A DNA stretch of 34,282 nucleotides from Pyrinomonadaceae bacterium (GCA_013816505.1 JACDEG010000005.1:1-34282); one strand, 5' to 3'. Counted from the stretch's first letter, positions 1-7,708 are shown. Numbers and translations are program-made. Notes: generated from the letters alone by a model not told the origin.

Positions 1-615
1 CGGCTCGGCAGCGCGCAGGAGATTTCGGTCGATGTGCGTGTGCTGGCGGCCACCAACCGCGACCCGCACGAAGCCGTCCGGGCCGGCGTGTTTCGCGAGG
101 ACCTGCTCTATCGCTTGAATGTCATCACGATTGAACTGCCCCCACTGCGGCGACGCAAAGAGGATTTACCTTTACTCTCTCAGCATCTGGTTATGCAACT
201 CGCCACGCGGCACAACCGCCCAGCCCGTTTCATCAGCAATACGGCGCTGGAGGCTTTGAAGTCGCACCACTGGCCGGGCAACGTGCGGGAGTTGCGCAAC
301 GTCATTGAGCGCGCCGTCATCATCTGCTCCGGCGATGTCATCGAGCGCCATCATCTTGCCCCCTACCCGCTTGACCAGCGTGCCCGGGCGCGCAGCGAAG
401 ACACGATTACACTTCCGGTCGGCACTCCCATTGATGAGGTTGAGCGCCAGATGATCATGCGAACCTTACAGAAGACAGACAACAACAAAACTCACGCCGC
501 CGAGTTGCTACAAATCAGCCTTAAGACGTTACACAATAAACTCCGCCTTTACCGCGAGCGCGGTCAACTGTCTGAACCTGACCGACGTCTGACGCAAGCT
601 CCGCCCGCACATTGA
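1..615 (+). CDS. Sigma-54-dependent (NtrC-family) response regulator, C-terminal part; 5' end outside window
   Basis: The open frame runs in from base 1, so the gene starts upstream of the window. What remains is the second half of an AAA+ sigma-54 activation domain ([10 protein letters not shown] sensor I region, FREDLLYRL with the arginine-finger region, [10 protein letters not shown] sensor II) followed by a Fis-type helix-turn-helix ([21 protein letters not shown]). Such proteins hydrolyse ATP to remodel sigma-54 RNA polymerase at -24/-12 promoters. The N-terminal receiver or sensor domain is not visible, so the signal it answers to is unknown. The ORF can be opened at an internal GTG (34), but the upstream codons still encode conserved AAA+ sequence, so that is not the start. 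Confidence 0.93.
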   Translation, partial: RLGSAQEISVDVRVLAATNRDPHEAVRAGVFREDLLYRLNVITIELPPLRRRKEDLPLLSQHLVMQLATRHNRPARFISNTALEALKSHHWPGNVRELRNVIERAVIICSGDVIERHHLAPYPLDQRARARSEDTITLPVGTPIDEVERQMIMRTLQKTDNNKTHAAELLQISLKTLHNKLRLYRERGQLSEPDRRLTQAPPAH

Positions 616-1023
616 AGCGCTGCCGCCGTGATAAATCCTACGTTTACACGAAACGTTTTCGCCCAACACAGCGTCTTGCCCACAGCGTCTTGCCTAAGCC
701 ACCGAGTTTCTTTTCAACTGGCTCAAGAAAGCATTGCTTTTCGTGTTATGAAAAGGTTAATCTTGTCATCGCGGGTGCTACTTCCTTGAGTAGTGGTCTG
801 AAGCCAGGGGGTAGGGCAGAAGCCGAGGCCGTGAGTGAGGGCGTCAACCGTGTCCCTGGCCCGACCGAGCGGGCTTCCCCTCTGTCTCTCCCTCAACTGA
901 CCCACTACCCTTCCTCGATAGGCGCTCGTCAAAGCCACAAGCAAGATTTTTGCGCCACGGCTCTCCCCGTCGCTCGTGCGCAGGAGGCACAGCGGCATGA
1001 CAGGCAAATAATGAACGGCTGTT
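616..1023. other. Intergenic stretch without a supported gene
   Basis: About 400 bases. Two overlapping ORFs, one on each strand, have no signal peptide, no recognisable domain and no good ribosome site, and I do not accept them. The stretch holds an exact 14-bp tandem duplication (667-694) and a GGTGCTACTT decamer (774-783) that recurs at 3891 and 4008. Confidence 0.6.
667..694. repeat. 14-bp exact tandem duplication (two heptamer lengths)
   Basis: CACAGCGTCTTGCC occurs twice head to tail directly after the NtrC-type gene. The period is a multiple of seven, as in the other gap arrays of this window. Confidence 0.85.
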
Positions 1024-1248
1024 TTAGAACATCAAGAAGATGTTCTGCAAGACGTTGATGAATACCTCCGTCGTCGCTTCGATGTCCGCGTCCTCGATCG
1101 GTTGCGGGCCAGCAGCAGGAAATCCCATGTTGCCAGCAACGGTCGGTGGCGGGTCGGCAGCAGGAAATCCCATGTTGCCAGCAAAAGTCGAAACGGCAAA
1201 TAAGCTCACTAAAAGGGTAGCACCGAATAATTTTTGGAAGCGTTTCAT
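1024..1248 (-). CDS. Small exported peptide with duplicated GNMGFPAA motif
   Basis: This encodes 74 residues. Residues 1-23 look like a Sec signal peptide (MKRFQK, then a hydrophobic stretch, ending STFA before GNM). The mature part has two copies of GNMGFPAA separated by a proline-rich spacer, then an acidic stretch (EDADIEATTE) and a hydrophobic end (VLQNIFLMF). The duplicated part is also near-identical as DNA: 28 bp exact at 1112-1139 and 1157-1184, period 45 bp. A good ribosome site (AGGAG) lies ahead of the ATG. The gene is divergent from the TPR/sigma-54 activator that starts at 1403. I do not recognise the family. An exported signalling peptide or small surface peptide would both fit; I infer the former from the neighbour only. 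Confidence 0.75.
   Translation of the reverse strand: MKRFQKLFGATLLVSLFAVSTFAGNMGFPAADPPPTVAGNMGFPAAGPQPIEDADIEATTEVFINVLQNIFLMF
1026..1046 (-). other. Stem-loop over the stop codon of the small peptide gene
   Basis: AGAACATC and GATGTTCT form an 8-bp perfect stem with a 5-base loop. The stem covers the last codons and touches the TAA stop. No U-tract follows on either strand, so it is not a standard intrinsic terminator; it could protect the 3' end of the mRNA. Confidence 0.4.
1112..1184. repeat. Intragenic direct repeat, 28 bp, two copies, 45-bp period
   Basis: An exact 28-bp match at 1112-1139 and 1157-1184 lies inside the small exported peptide gene and keeps the reading frame. It duplicates the GNMGFPAA peptide. 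Confidence 0.9.
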
Positions 1249-1325
1249 GGTCTGTATTCTCCTAAAGGTTAGAGTTTTGTCTGAGAGGGTTTGTGACTGC
1301 GACTGTAGAACCGAAGCAAATTGAC

Positions 1326-1340
1326 GCGGACATCATACCA
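1326..1340 (-). promoter_or_regulatory. Possible sigma-54-like -24/-12 element upstream of the small peptide gene
   Basis: On the minus strand this reads TGGTATGATGTCCGC, giving the invariant GG-N10-GC spacing of a sigma-54 promoter; the preferred TT before the -12 GC is CC here. It would start transcription about 65 bases before the peptide ATG. It lies between that gene and a divergent sigma-54 activator, which is why it is listed. Chance matches to GG-N10-GC are common, so confidence is low. Confidence 0.3.
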
Positions 1341-1402
1341 CCGATGAATAAGTCTTACACTTCTGCAAAAATCTTGCAATCGCTTAGAAAGGTATACTTC
1401 AC

Positions 1403-3673
1403 ATGAGTTTAGCTATTCAAGTCATTGAACTAGATGGTGCACTGACTTATGAGCGCGAGGCACGAGTCCACTCACTCTGCCAAACGGCCAGGGATTTTGA
1501 GATGGCTGGCGACTATGAATCGGCTCGTGAAACGTTGAGCGAGATTTGGCCGCAGTTTGATGAATGCCCGCACCTCGACGGGCTTGACCGGTTGACGACC
1601 GGAGAGGTGTTGCTGCGAGTGGGCGTCTTGACGGGTTATATCGGCAGTTCCAAACAAATCGCCGAGTCTCAAGAGGACGCTAAAAATCTAATTACCCAAA
1701 GCCTCACGGTTTTCGAAAGTCTGGGGGAGAAAGGAAGGGTCGCCGAGGCGTACTCGGATTTGGCCGTCTGCTATTGGCGCGAAGGCGCGTTTGACGAAGC
1801 CCGCGTGACGCTCGGTGAAGCTTACAAACGACTCGAAGATAGCAACCACGAACTGCACGCCAAGGCGCTGCTTCGTGGGGCCTTGATCGAACATTCGGCG
1901 AGCCGCCTTCACGACGCGCTGTCGATGTTGACCTATCACGTGAATCTCTTCAACTCTACCAACAATCACGCGCTGCAAGGTGGCTTTCACGGTCAGTTGG
2001 CGACAGTGCTGAAAGACCTCGGCTTCGCCGAGTTGCGGACGGATTACACCGATCGCGCGCTGATCGAGTTCGCCGCTGCGAGCTTCCATTTCGAACAAGC
2101 CGGACACACCCGCTACCGCGCGCGCGTCGAGAACAACCTCGGCTTTCTCTTCTGCACTACTGGCCAGTTCGCCAAGGCGCATGAACATCTTGATCGCGCG
2201 CAGAATATATTTGCCAGTCTGAGAGATCGGGGCAGCATCGCGCAAGTGGACGAGACGCGCGCCCGCACGTTTCTGGCTCAGGGACGTTATGCCGAGGCCG
2301 AAAGATTCGTTAAAGGTGCTGTCCAAGTGCTGCTGAAGGGCGGCGAGCAGTCGCTGCTGTCCGAAGCTTTGACCACTTACGGCCGCGCGCTGGCGCGCCT
2401 TGGACGTCACCAGAGCGCGCAACTGACCTTCGAGCAGGCAGCCGAAGTGGCGGAGCAGGCGGGCGACCCGAAGAGTGCCGGCGAGGCGCTGTTGACGACC
2501 CTCGAAGAGCTGGGCGACCGCCTCACGCATAACGAGTTTCGCATTGTCTACGAACGTGCTGACGATCTCCTGTCACACTCACAGCATCTCGGCATCCTCG
2601 CTCGCCTGCGCCACTGCGCGCGGCGCGTGCTCACGACGCACAAACGATCCGCAGAATATTTTGAGGCGCCCACATTCGTCCACGCTTCGGAGCAGACCGC
2701 GGCGCTGCTCAACGCGGCGCGCACCGTCTCGCTCACCGACGGCTGCGTGCTGCTGACGGGCGAGACCGGCACCGGCAAAGAGGTGTTGGCACGAGCGATT
2801 CACGGGTGGAGCGGACGGACGGGCAAGTTCGTAACGATCAACTGTGCGACTTTGACCGAGACGCTCTTCGAGTCGCAAATCTTCGGCCACCGCAAAGGCA
2901 GTTTCACTGACGCCATCGAAAATTACGAGGGCGCGGCGCGTACCGCCTCCGGCGGGACACTGTTCCTCGACGAAATCGCCGAACTCAGTCACCAAAACCA
3001 AGGCAAGCTGCTGCGGCTGATCGAGCGCAGAGAGGTTCTTTCCGTCGGCTCGCTCGTGCCTGAGACAGTCAACGTGCGCATCATCGCGGCGACCAATCGC
3101 GACATCAAGGGGATGGTCGCAACAGGGCTTTTCCGCGAAGACCTGTTCTACCGCCTGGAGACCTTTCATCTGACGGTGCCACCCCTGCGTGAACGCTGTG
3201 ACGACATTCCGGCTCTCGCCACGTACTTCATCGGCGAAACGCTCCGGCGACATGGCAAGCAGGTGACCTTCACGCCCGAAGCAATCACGGCGATGCGCAC
3301 GCTGCCGCTGAAGGGCAACGCGCGCGAGTTGCAATCGCTGATCGAGCGCACCGTGGTGACGGCGCCCGACGCGATGACAATCACTAAAGAGATGGTCGAA
3401 GTGATGGCTCTGCGCCAGACACACCGGGCTTGCTTTGCCGACCCGTGGCTCAATTTCTCGTTAAAGGAAGAAGTCAGCCACATCGAGCAACGCTTCATCG
3501 AGATGGCGCTCAAGGACGCAGACGGGATGGTCTCGCGTGCGGCGCGACTTCTCGGCTTTAAGTATCACGAGTCGCTGAACTCGCTGCTCAAACACAGATT
3601 CCCCCATCTTCTCGGAGCGCGCACGCCGGTCACGACACGTCGGCGCAGCATCATCCGCAGCAACGCGCTCTGA
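1403..3673 (+). CDS. TPR-AAA+-HTH sigma-54-dependent transcriptional activator
   Basis: This encodes 756 residues. Roughly residues 25-415 are tetratricopeptide-type helical repeats of about 40 residues (AYSDLAVCYWREGAFDEARVTL; NNLGFLFCTTGQFAKAHEHL). They take the place of a receiver, PAS or GAF domain. The AAA+ domain follows: Walker A GETGTGKE at 453-460, sigma-54 contact loop GSFTDA at 499-504 (consensus GAFTGA), Walker B TLFLDE at 519-524, and FRED at 577-580. A Fis-like HTH lies near 700-735 (SRAARLLGFKYHESLNSLL). AGAAAGG ahead of the ATG serves as ribosome site. The TPR block probably binds a protein or peptide ligand; the divergent secreted peptide gene is the obvious candidate, by inference. 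rpoN itself is in this window at 16468-18057. Confidence 0.93.
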   Translation: MSLAIQVIELDGALTYEREARVHSLCQTARDFEMAGDYESARETLSEIWPQFDECPHLDGLDRLTTGEVLLRVGVLTGYIGSSKQIAESQEDAKNLITQSLTVFESLGEKGRVAEAYSDLAVCYWREGAFDEARVTLGEAYKRLEDSNHELHAKALLRGALIEHSASRLHDALSMLTYHVNLFNSTNNHALQGGFHGQLATVLKDLGFAELRTDYTDRALIEFAAASFHFEQAGHTRYRARVENNLGFLFCTTGQFAKAHEHLDRAQNIFASLRDRGSIAQVDETRARTFLAQGRYAEAERFVKGAVQVLLKGGEQSLLSEALTTYGRALARLGRHQSAQLTFEQAAEVAEQAGDPKSAGEALLTTLEELGDRLTHNEFRIVYERADDLLSHSQHLGILARLRHCARRVLTTHKRSAEYFEAPTFVHASEQTAALLNAARTVSLTDGCVLLTGETGTGKEVLARAIHGWSGRTGKFVTINCATLTETLFESQIFGHRKGSFTDAIENYEGAARTASGGTLFLDEIAELSHQNQGKLLRLIERREVLSVGSLVPETVNVRIIAATNRDIKGMVATGLFREDLFYRLETFHLTVPPLRERCDDIPALATYFIGETLRRHGKQVTFTPEAITAMRTLPLKGNARELQSLIERTVVTAPDAMTITKEMVEVMALRQTHRACFADPWLNFSLKEEVSHIEQRFIEMALKDADGMVSRAARLLGFKYHESLNSLLKHRFPHLLGARTPVTTRRRSIIRSNAL

Positions 3674-3713
3674 CGGAGGCGAGGGCGACGACGAATGACA
3701 AGACCAAAAGTGA

Positions 3714-3752
3714 ACCGGCTCACGGCGGCAACGCGGCGAGCCGGTTTTTCTT
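3714..3752 (+). terminator. Rho-independent terminator after the TPR/sigma-54 activator
   Basis: ACCGGCTC (3714-3721) pairs with GAGCCGGT (3738-3745), an 8-bp GC-rich stem followed by TTTTCTTT. It lies 40 bases after the stop at 3673. Confidence 0.75.
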
Positions 3753-3845
3753 TACCTCCGACCTCCCCGCCACCGCCCCGCTCGCTAAAACAGCTAAGGC
3801 GACAAGAAGCGCGGCTGCGGTTTTGATAGTCCCTTTTACGTACAT
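3720..3845 (-). CDS. Possible very small exported peptide
   Basis: An ATG at 3845 opens a 41-residue frame, MYVKGTIKTAAALLVALAVLASGAV and on, a textbook signal peptide (Lys, long Ala/Leu core, AVAG cleavage region) followed by only about 15 polar residues. The ribosome site is poor and the last codons lie in the terminator hairpin of the plus-strand gene. It could be a real peptide, the remnant of a longer secreted protein, or chance. The ORF extends further upstream, but only through heptamer repeat DNA. Confidence 0.3.
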   Translation of the reverse strand: MYVKGTIKTAAALLVALAVLASGAVAGRSEVKKNRLAALPP

Positions 3846-3859
3846 AATACACAGCAACC

Positions 3860-3984
3860 TAATACGGAATACGGAATGCCAAAGATCAGTGGTGCTACTT
3901 TCCTTACTTCTATGTGCTGTGTTCTGAATTCTGTATTCTGGTTTTGATTCATCCCTCATCCCTCATCCTTCATCCCTTATCTCT
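3860..3984. repeat. Heptamer arrays: inverted GAATACG/NNTTCTG arms plus a CATCCCT array
   Basis: The left arm is TAATACG, GAATACG, GAATGCC (3860-3880). The right arm is four tandem NNTTCTG units (3913-3940) that roughly reverse-complement it. Between them is GGTGCTACTT (3891-3900). Directly after come five tandem heptamers of consensus YATCYYT (3950-3984). The stretch ends 43 bases before the next gene's ATG. Confidence 0.8.
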
Positions 3985-4027
3985 CAACTTGCCTTCGCCG
4001 CGTCGAGGGTGCTACTTATCGCGGCGC

Positions 4028-4927
4028 ATGGCTGTGCTACTCATCTTTATTGACGGGCTGGGCATCGGTAAGCGCGGGCCTCACAACCCGCTCGACCGGC
4101 TCAGTGTGGAAGAAGCCGAACCCATCGCGATCTTTCGTGATGAAGAGCCGCGCCTGTCGCATGGCGGCGTGCTTGTCCGAACCGACGCCTGCTTAGGAGT
4201 CGAAGGCCGGCCACAGAGCGCGTCGGGCCAGACGACGATCCTGACGGGCGTTAATGCGCCGGCTGCGCTCGGCTGTCACAAACAGGGTTTCCCGAACGAA
4301 GCCCTCCGCACAATCATTCGCGAGCATTCGATCTTCCTGCAACTGCGCCGCGCCGGCATCGAACCCAATGCCTTTGCTAACGCCTACACACAACGCTTCT
4401 TCGACGCCAGGCCGCGCTGGGTCTCGGCCACCACCGTCGCCGTCGAGTCGGCCGGGATGAGCTTTCGCCGGATCGACGATCTCCGGGCAGGGCGTGCGCT
4501 CTATCACGACTTCACCAACCGCTTGCTGATCGAATCGGGCGAGGATGTCGCGGAACGCACGCCGGAAGAGGCGGCAGAGGTCTTAGCCGGAGTGACGGCG
4601 GAACACCGCTTCACGCTCTACGAGTATTTCATCACCGACCGCGTTGGTCATAGCCAAGACGTATTGGGCTCGCTCGAGGTGCTCGCCGGCCTCGCGCGTT
4701 TCGTGCGTGCGGTGATCGCTCGCGTAGATCTGGCGAGCACGACCGTGGTCCTGACGAGCGACCACGGCAACGTCGAAGACTTGTCATTCCGCAATCACAC
4801 GCTCAACCCAGTACCGACCATCGCGTGGGGCGCGTGGCGCGAGATTATCGAGTCGCGCGTACGCACGCTCGCCGACATCACGCCGGCGGTTGTCGAAATC
4901 CTGACCGCAAAAGAGACGACCTTGTGA
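4028..4927 (+). CDS. Alkaline-phosphatase-superfamily metalloenzyme (phosphoglycerate/phosphopento-mutase-like)
   Basis: This encodes 299 residues from the ATG at 4028. Reading in from 3914 only translates repeat DNA, so that longer start is rejected. The metal-binding pattern of the superfamily is present: FIDGLGIG (Asp9), the QTTILTG segment with the candidate Thr nucleophile (69/70), DRVGHSQD (Asp204, His208), SDHGNVED (Asp245, His246) and NHTLNPVPT (His257). At about 300 residues it is much shorter than cofactor-independent phosphoglycerate mutase and lacks an obvious large inserted domain. The substrate cannot be told from sequence; a phosphoester of small size is likely. The next gene starts on the GTG overlapping this stop, so the two are translationally coupled. 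Confidence 0.85.
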   Translation: MAVLLIFIDGLGIGKRGPHNPLDRLSVEEAEPIAIFRDEEPRLSHGGVLVRTDACLGVEGRPQSASGQTTILTGVNAPAALGCHKQGFPNEALRTIIREHSIFLQLRRAGIEPNAFANAYTQRFFDARPRWVSATTVAVESAGMSFRRIDDLRAGRALYHDFTNRLLIESGEDVAERTPEEAAEVLAGVTAEHRFTLYEYFITDRVGHSQDVLGSLEVLAGLARFVRAVIARVDLASTTVVLTSDHGNVEDLSFRNHTLNPVPTIAWGAWREIIESRVRTLADITPAVVEILTAKETTL

Positions 4928-6378
4928 CCCAACCAGAACTGTTGCAGGTTGACGATTCCGCCTCGACGACGACAGATCGAGGGGCCACGCCCGTCAACGA
5001 CCGCCGCGAAATTTTCGGGTGGATGATGTACGACTGGGCGAATTCGGCCTTCTACACGACGGTGGTCGGCGCACTTCTCGGCCCGTACTTAACAGTCCTC
5101 GCGCAGCGTGCCGTCGGCGAGAATGGGACGCTGCTCAATTTGGGGCCACTCGGCGAAGTGACGGCAAAATCTTTCTTTCCCTTCTGCGTTTCGGTGGCGG
5201 TCTTTTCGCAGGTCTTTCTGCTGCCGATGCTCGGCGCGATTGCGGATTATTCAGTTCTCAAGAAAAAGTTGATGGCGGTCTTTTGCTATACCGCCGTCGT
5301 CGCGACGTGCCTGCTGTTCTTCGTTAAGGGTGAGCGCTACCTCTTCGGCGGGCTACTCTTTATCGTCGCCAATTTGTGCTACGGCGCCGCGATGGTTTTC
5401 TATAATTCTTATCTTCCCGAAATCACGACTGAGGATCAGCGCGACAAAGTTTCGAGCCGTGGTTTCGCGCTCGGCTACTTGGGCGGCGGGCTGCTGCTGG
5501 CGCTCAATCTGGCGTTGGTGTTGGGCGCAGAAGAGACCTTCGGCATCACGCAGGAGTTCGCGGTGCGCGTCTCGCTGCTTTCAGCCGGTGTATGGTGGGG
5601 CGGATTCGCGCTCATCACTTTCGCCATGCTGAGGACGCGCGAGGCCGCACGCACGCTACCGGCGAATAAAAGCTACTTCGCCATCGGGATCGCCGAACTT
5701 CGCTCGACCGTCGGTGAGTTGCGGCGGCTGAGCCACACGTTGAGGTACCTGATCGGCTATCTTTTTTACAACGACGGCATTCAAACCGTGATCGGTTCGG
5801 CGTCGGTCTTCCTCGCGCAGGAGTTGTTCGTTGCGCGCGGCCTGGAAGCACCGCAGTCGTTCCTGCTCGGCATCTTTCTGATGGCGCAGTTCGTCGCGTT
5901 CGGCGGGGCGTTGGTCTTCGAGCGGATCGCTGCGGTTGTCGGAACCAAGCGCGCCATCCTGCTATCGCTGTTGATCTGGGCGGGAATCGTGATTTACGCC
6001 TACGGGTTCTTTCGGACGGAGACTCAGGCGTGGGTGATGACGGCGGCCATCGCCTTCGTCCTCGGCGGCTCGCAGGCGTTGTCGCGTTCGCTCTTTTCGC
6101 GGATGATTCCGAAAGGGCGCGAGGCTTCGTTCTTCGGCATTTATGAAATCTCGGAGCGCGGCACGTCGTGGCTGGGGCCGCTCATCTTTAGCATCGTCGT
6201 CGCCAGCACCGGCTCGTACCGGCAAGCCATCCTTTCGTTGATCTTCTTCTTCGTCATCGGGATCATCATCCTGCTGTTGACTGATACCGACCGCGCGGTT
6301 CACGAAGCCGGTAACGCGCTGCCGGAAGAAATCGCGCGCCGCGCGGATATCAGCAGTAAGGCAAAAGTAAAAAGGTAA
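4924..6378 (+). CDS. MFS transporter, UMF1 (Atg22-like) family
   Basis: This encodes 484 residues. The start is taken at the GTG at 4924, which overlaps the preceding TGA (GTGA); the longer ORF would run inside the upstream gene. The N-terminal MMYDWANSAFYTTVVGALL is the hallmark of the UMF1/Atg22 branch of the major facilitator superfamily, and about twelve hydrophobic segments follow. It is an inner-membrane permease. The substrate is unknown; yeast Atg22 exports amino acids from the vacuole, which does not transfer safely. The last six residues (KAKVKR) and the TAA stop are encoded by an AAAAGKN heptamer array starting at 6363. Confidence 0.9.
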   Translation: MTQPELLQVDDSASTTTDRGATPVNDRREIFGWMMYDWANSAFYTTVVGALLGPYLTVLAQRAVGENGTLLNLGPLGEVTAKSFFPFCVSVAVFSQVFLLPMLGAIADYSVLKKKLMAVFCYTAVVATCLLFFVKGERYLFGGLLFIVANLCYGAAMVFYNSYLPEITTEDQRDKVSSRGFALGYLGGGLLLALNLALVLGAEETFGITQEFAVRVSLLSAGVWWGGFALITFAMLRTREAARTLPANKSYFAIGIAELRSTVGELRRLSHTLRYLIGYLFYNDGIQTVIGSASVFLAQELFVARGLEAPQSFLLGIFLMAQFVAFGGALVFERIAAVVGTKRAILLSLLIWAGIVIYAYGFFRTETQAWVMTAAIAFVLGGSQALSRSLFSRMIPKGREASFFGIYEISERGTSWLGPLIFSIVVASTGSYRQAILSLIFFFVIGIIILLLTDTDRAVHEAGNALPEEIARRADISSKAKVKR

Positions 6379-6489
6379 AAGGCAAAAGTGAAAGCCAGTC
6401 GGAACAGCTGTGAGATGCTGGATGCTGGATGTTAGTCAAGGAACGCAGGTGTGCTGGCTATCATCTGACATCCAACATCTGACATCTAA
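6363..6489. repeat. Heptamer arrays: AAAAGKN (overlapping the transporter stop) and inverted GATGYTR/CATCYRA arms
   Basis: There are four AAAAGKN units at 6363-6390, the first of them inside the coding region. Then three GATGYTR units (6414-6434), a 27-base loop, and four CATCYRA units (6462-6489) in inverted orientation that can form a long imperfect stem. No gene is seen in 6379-6593. Confidence 0.85.
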
Positions 6490-6593
6490 TTCGTTCATGC
6501 TTCATCCCGCTAAACTTTTGCTCAGTGACTTACAAACTTGATGCATCGACACACGCGCATGCATCATCTGCAATCTTGTGAGTCGTGACCCGG

Positions 6594-6932
6594 TTAGGAT
6601 GCCGAGCGGCGCGTGTGCCGGGGCGCGTCGACGGAACGTTCAAGGCAGGCATGCGAGCAATAGACAGATGAACCGAGACTGAGCGCGCGCGAGGCCGGAA
6701 GCCACGTCCCGCATGCCCCGCATCGCACCAGATTCTCGCCGGCCCGAGCGCGCGGTGCATGGGCCTCGCGGCGGGTCGCGTCCGCCGCTTGTGACGGGGG
6801 TGCGTTCACGCGCTGCTGCGCGTCGCGCACGACCCCGAACACGCGCCGCGCGGCGTTGATATACGGCCTCAAACGCCAGTAGATCAAGCCGGCAGCTAAC
6901 ACCAACAGAAACAAGAAAACCAAATACTTCAC
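6594..6932 (-). CDS. Small membrane protein with C-terminal zinc-ribbon-like motif
   Basis: This encodes 112 residues. It starts with one hydrophobic segment (residues 3-19, YLVFLFLLVLAAGLIYW), then a basic/Ala-rich linker, then a compact Cys motif (CGAC, about 20 residues, CSHAC) that looks like a zinc-binding treble-clef or ribbon. It resembles the short PP0621-type proteins, but I am not sure of the family. The start is the GTG at 6932, which overlaps the TGA of the upstream TPR gene, so the two are coupled. Confidence 0.75.
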   Translation of the reverse strand: MKYLVFLFLLVLAAGLIYWRLRPYINAARRVFGVVRDAQQRVNAPPSQAADATRREAHAPRARAGENLVRCGACGTWLPASRALSLGSSVYCSHACLERSVDAPRHTRRSAS

Positions 6933-7708
6933 TTTCGCTCCCTGGCGGTATCTCTGGCTTGCGCCAGTTGCGTGCGCAGGTTTGGCAGCGCCGCGTTCGA
7001 CGAATTGACGCTCTGTAATTCATCAAGGCGTCTCTGCGCCTCGATGGTCTCGCCGGAGACGATCAACGCCGCCGCGATGCTCTGCAGTGTCATCTCGTGG
7101 CGCGGGTCGAGCGCCAGCGCCCGGCGGTATTCCTGAATCGCGCGCCGCGGGTTCGGCGGTTGGTCGAAGTAATATGTCAGCCCGAGTTCGGTGCGGACGT
7201 TGACATCATCCGGCTTCATCGCCAGCGCTTCGGCGAAGTACTTACGCGCTTCAGCGATCAACGCGGTGTCGCCACCCTGCCCCAAATCGAAGAGCGCTTC
7301 GGCGAGTAGAACTTTCGTTTCGTAATCTTTCGGGTCGGCCCTGTGCGCACGCCGCAGCAGGCGCACCGCATCGGGGAGAAGCGCCGTCTTCCCTGTGTTC
7401 ATCGCGTAGAGGTAAATCCCGCGGCCAATCTTACGCTGCTTTTCGATGTCGTTCGGGTTGGCGTCGCCATTCGCAATCGCGCCGCGCAACTCCTCGTCGC
7501 TCAGCACTGCGTCGGAGGCGTCACCACGCAGTCCCGCGTTGCTGCCTGCCCCGGCGCGCTCACCCTTCGCAACGCCGGCTCGCAGCCGCGCCAGTTCCGC
7601 GCGCATCGACTCTTGCTCACCGAGGTTCGCGCTGTTCGCAAAAATGAATCCGATCAGGAAACCCCCGATGAGTCCGGCGGCGAGGTAGATGATCTTCTCC
7701 GTAGTCAC
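6929..7708 (-). CDS. Membrane-anchored TPR protein
   Basis: A single transmembrane helix near the N-terminus (IIYLAAGLIGGFLIGFIFA) is followed by a coil and by three or more TPR units between about residues 90 and 240 (YETKVLLAEALFDL; VNVRTELGLTYYF; EMTLQSIAAALIV). Such proteins are scaffolds; this one lies in the same transcript as a zinc-ribbon membrane protein. The start is uncertain. The GTG at 7708 puts the membrane helix directly at the N-terminus and is preferred; the GTG at 7762 adds 18 residues. Neither has a strong ribosome site. Confidence 0.8.
   Translation of the reverse strand: MTTEKIIYLAAGLIGGFLIGFIFANSANLGEQESMRAELARLRAGVAKGERAGAGSNAGLRGDASDAVLSDEELRGAIANGDANPNDIEKQRKIGRGIYLYAMNTGKTALLPDAVRLLRRAHRADPKDYETKVLLAEALFDLGQGGDTALIAEARKYFAEALAMKPDDVNVRTELGLTYYFDQPPNPRRAIQEYRRALALDPRHEMTLQSIAAALIVSGETIEAQRRLDELQSVNSSNAALPNLRTQLAQARDTARERK

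Noticed and set aside
723-1007. ORF of 94 residues on minus
   Set aside because: No family resemblance, no ribosome site; composition unlike the neighbouring genes.
612-1058. ORF of 148 residues on plus after the NtrC-type gene
   Set aside because: It overlaps the preceding stop, runs through repeat DNA and the antisense of the small peptide gene, and has no domain-like sequence or ribosome site.
1688-2530. Long antisense ORF (280 residues) opposite the TPR block
   Set aside because: It is a shadow of a strongly supported gene, a common effect in GC-rich DNA.
3914-4027. Longer N-terminus for the metalloenzyme
   Set aside because: The added residues come from the NNTTCTG and YATCYYT heptamer arrays; the family begins at MAVLLIFIDGLG.
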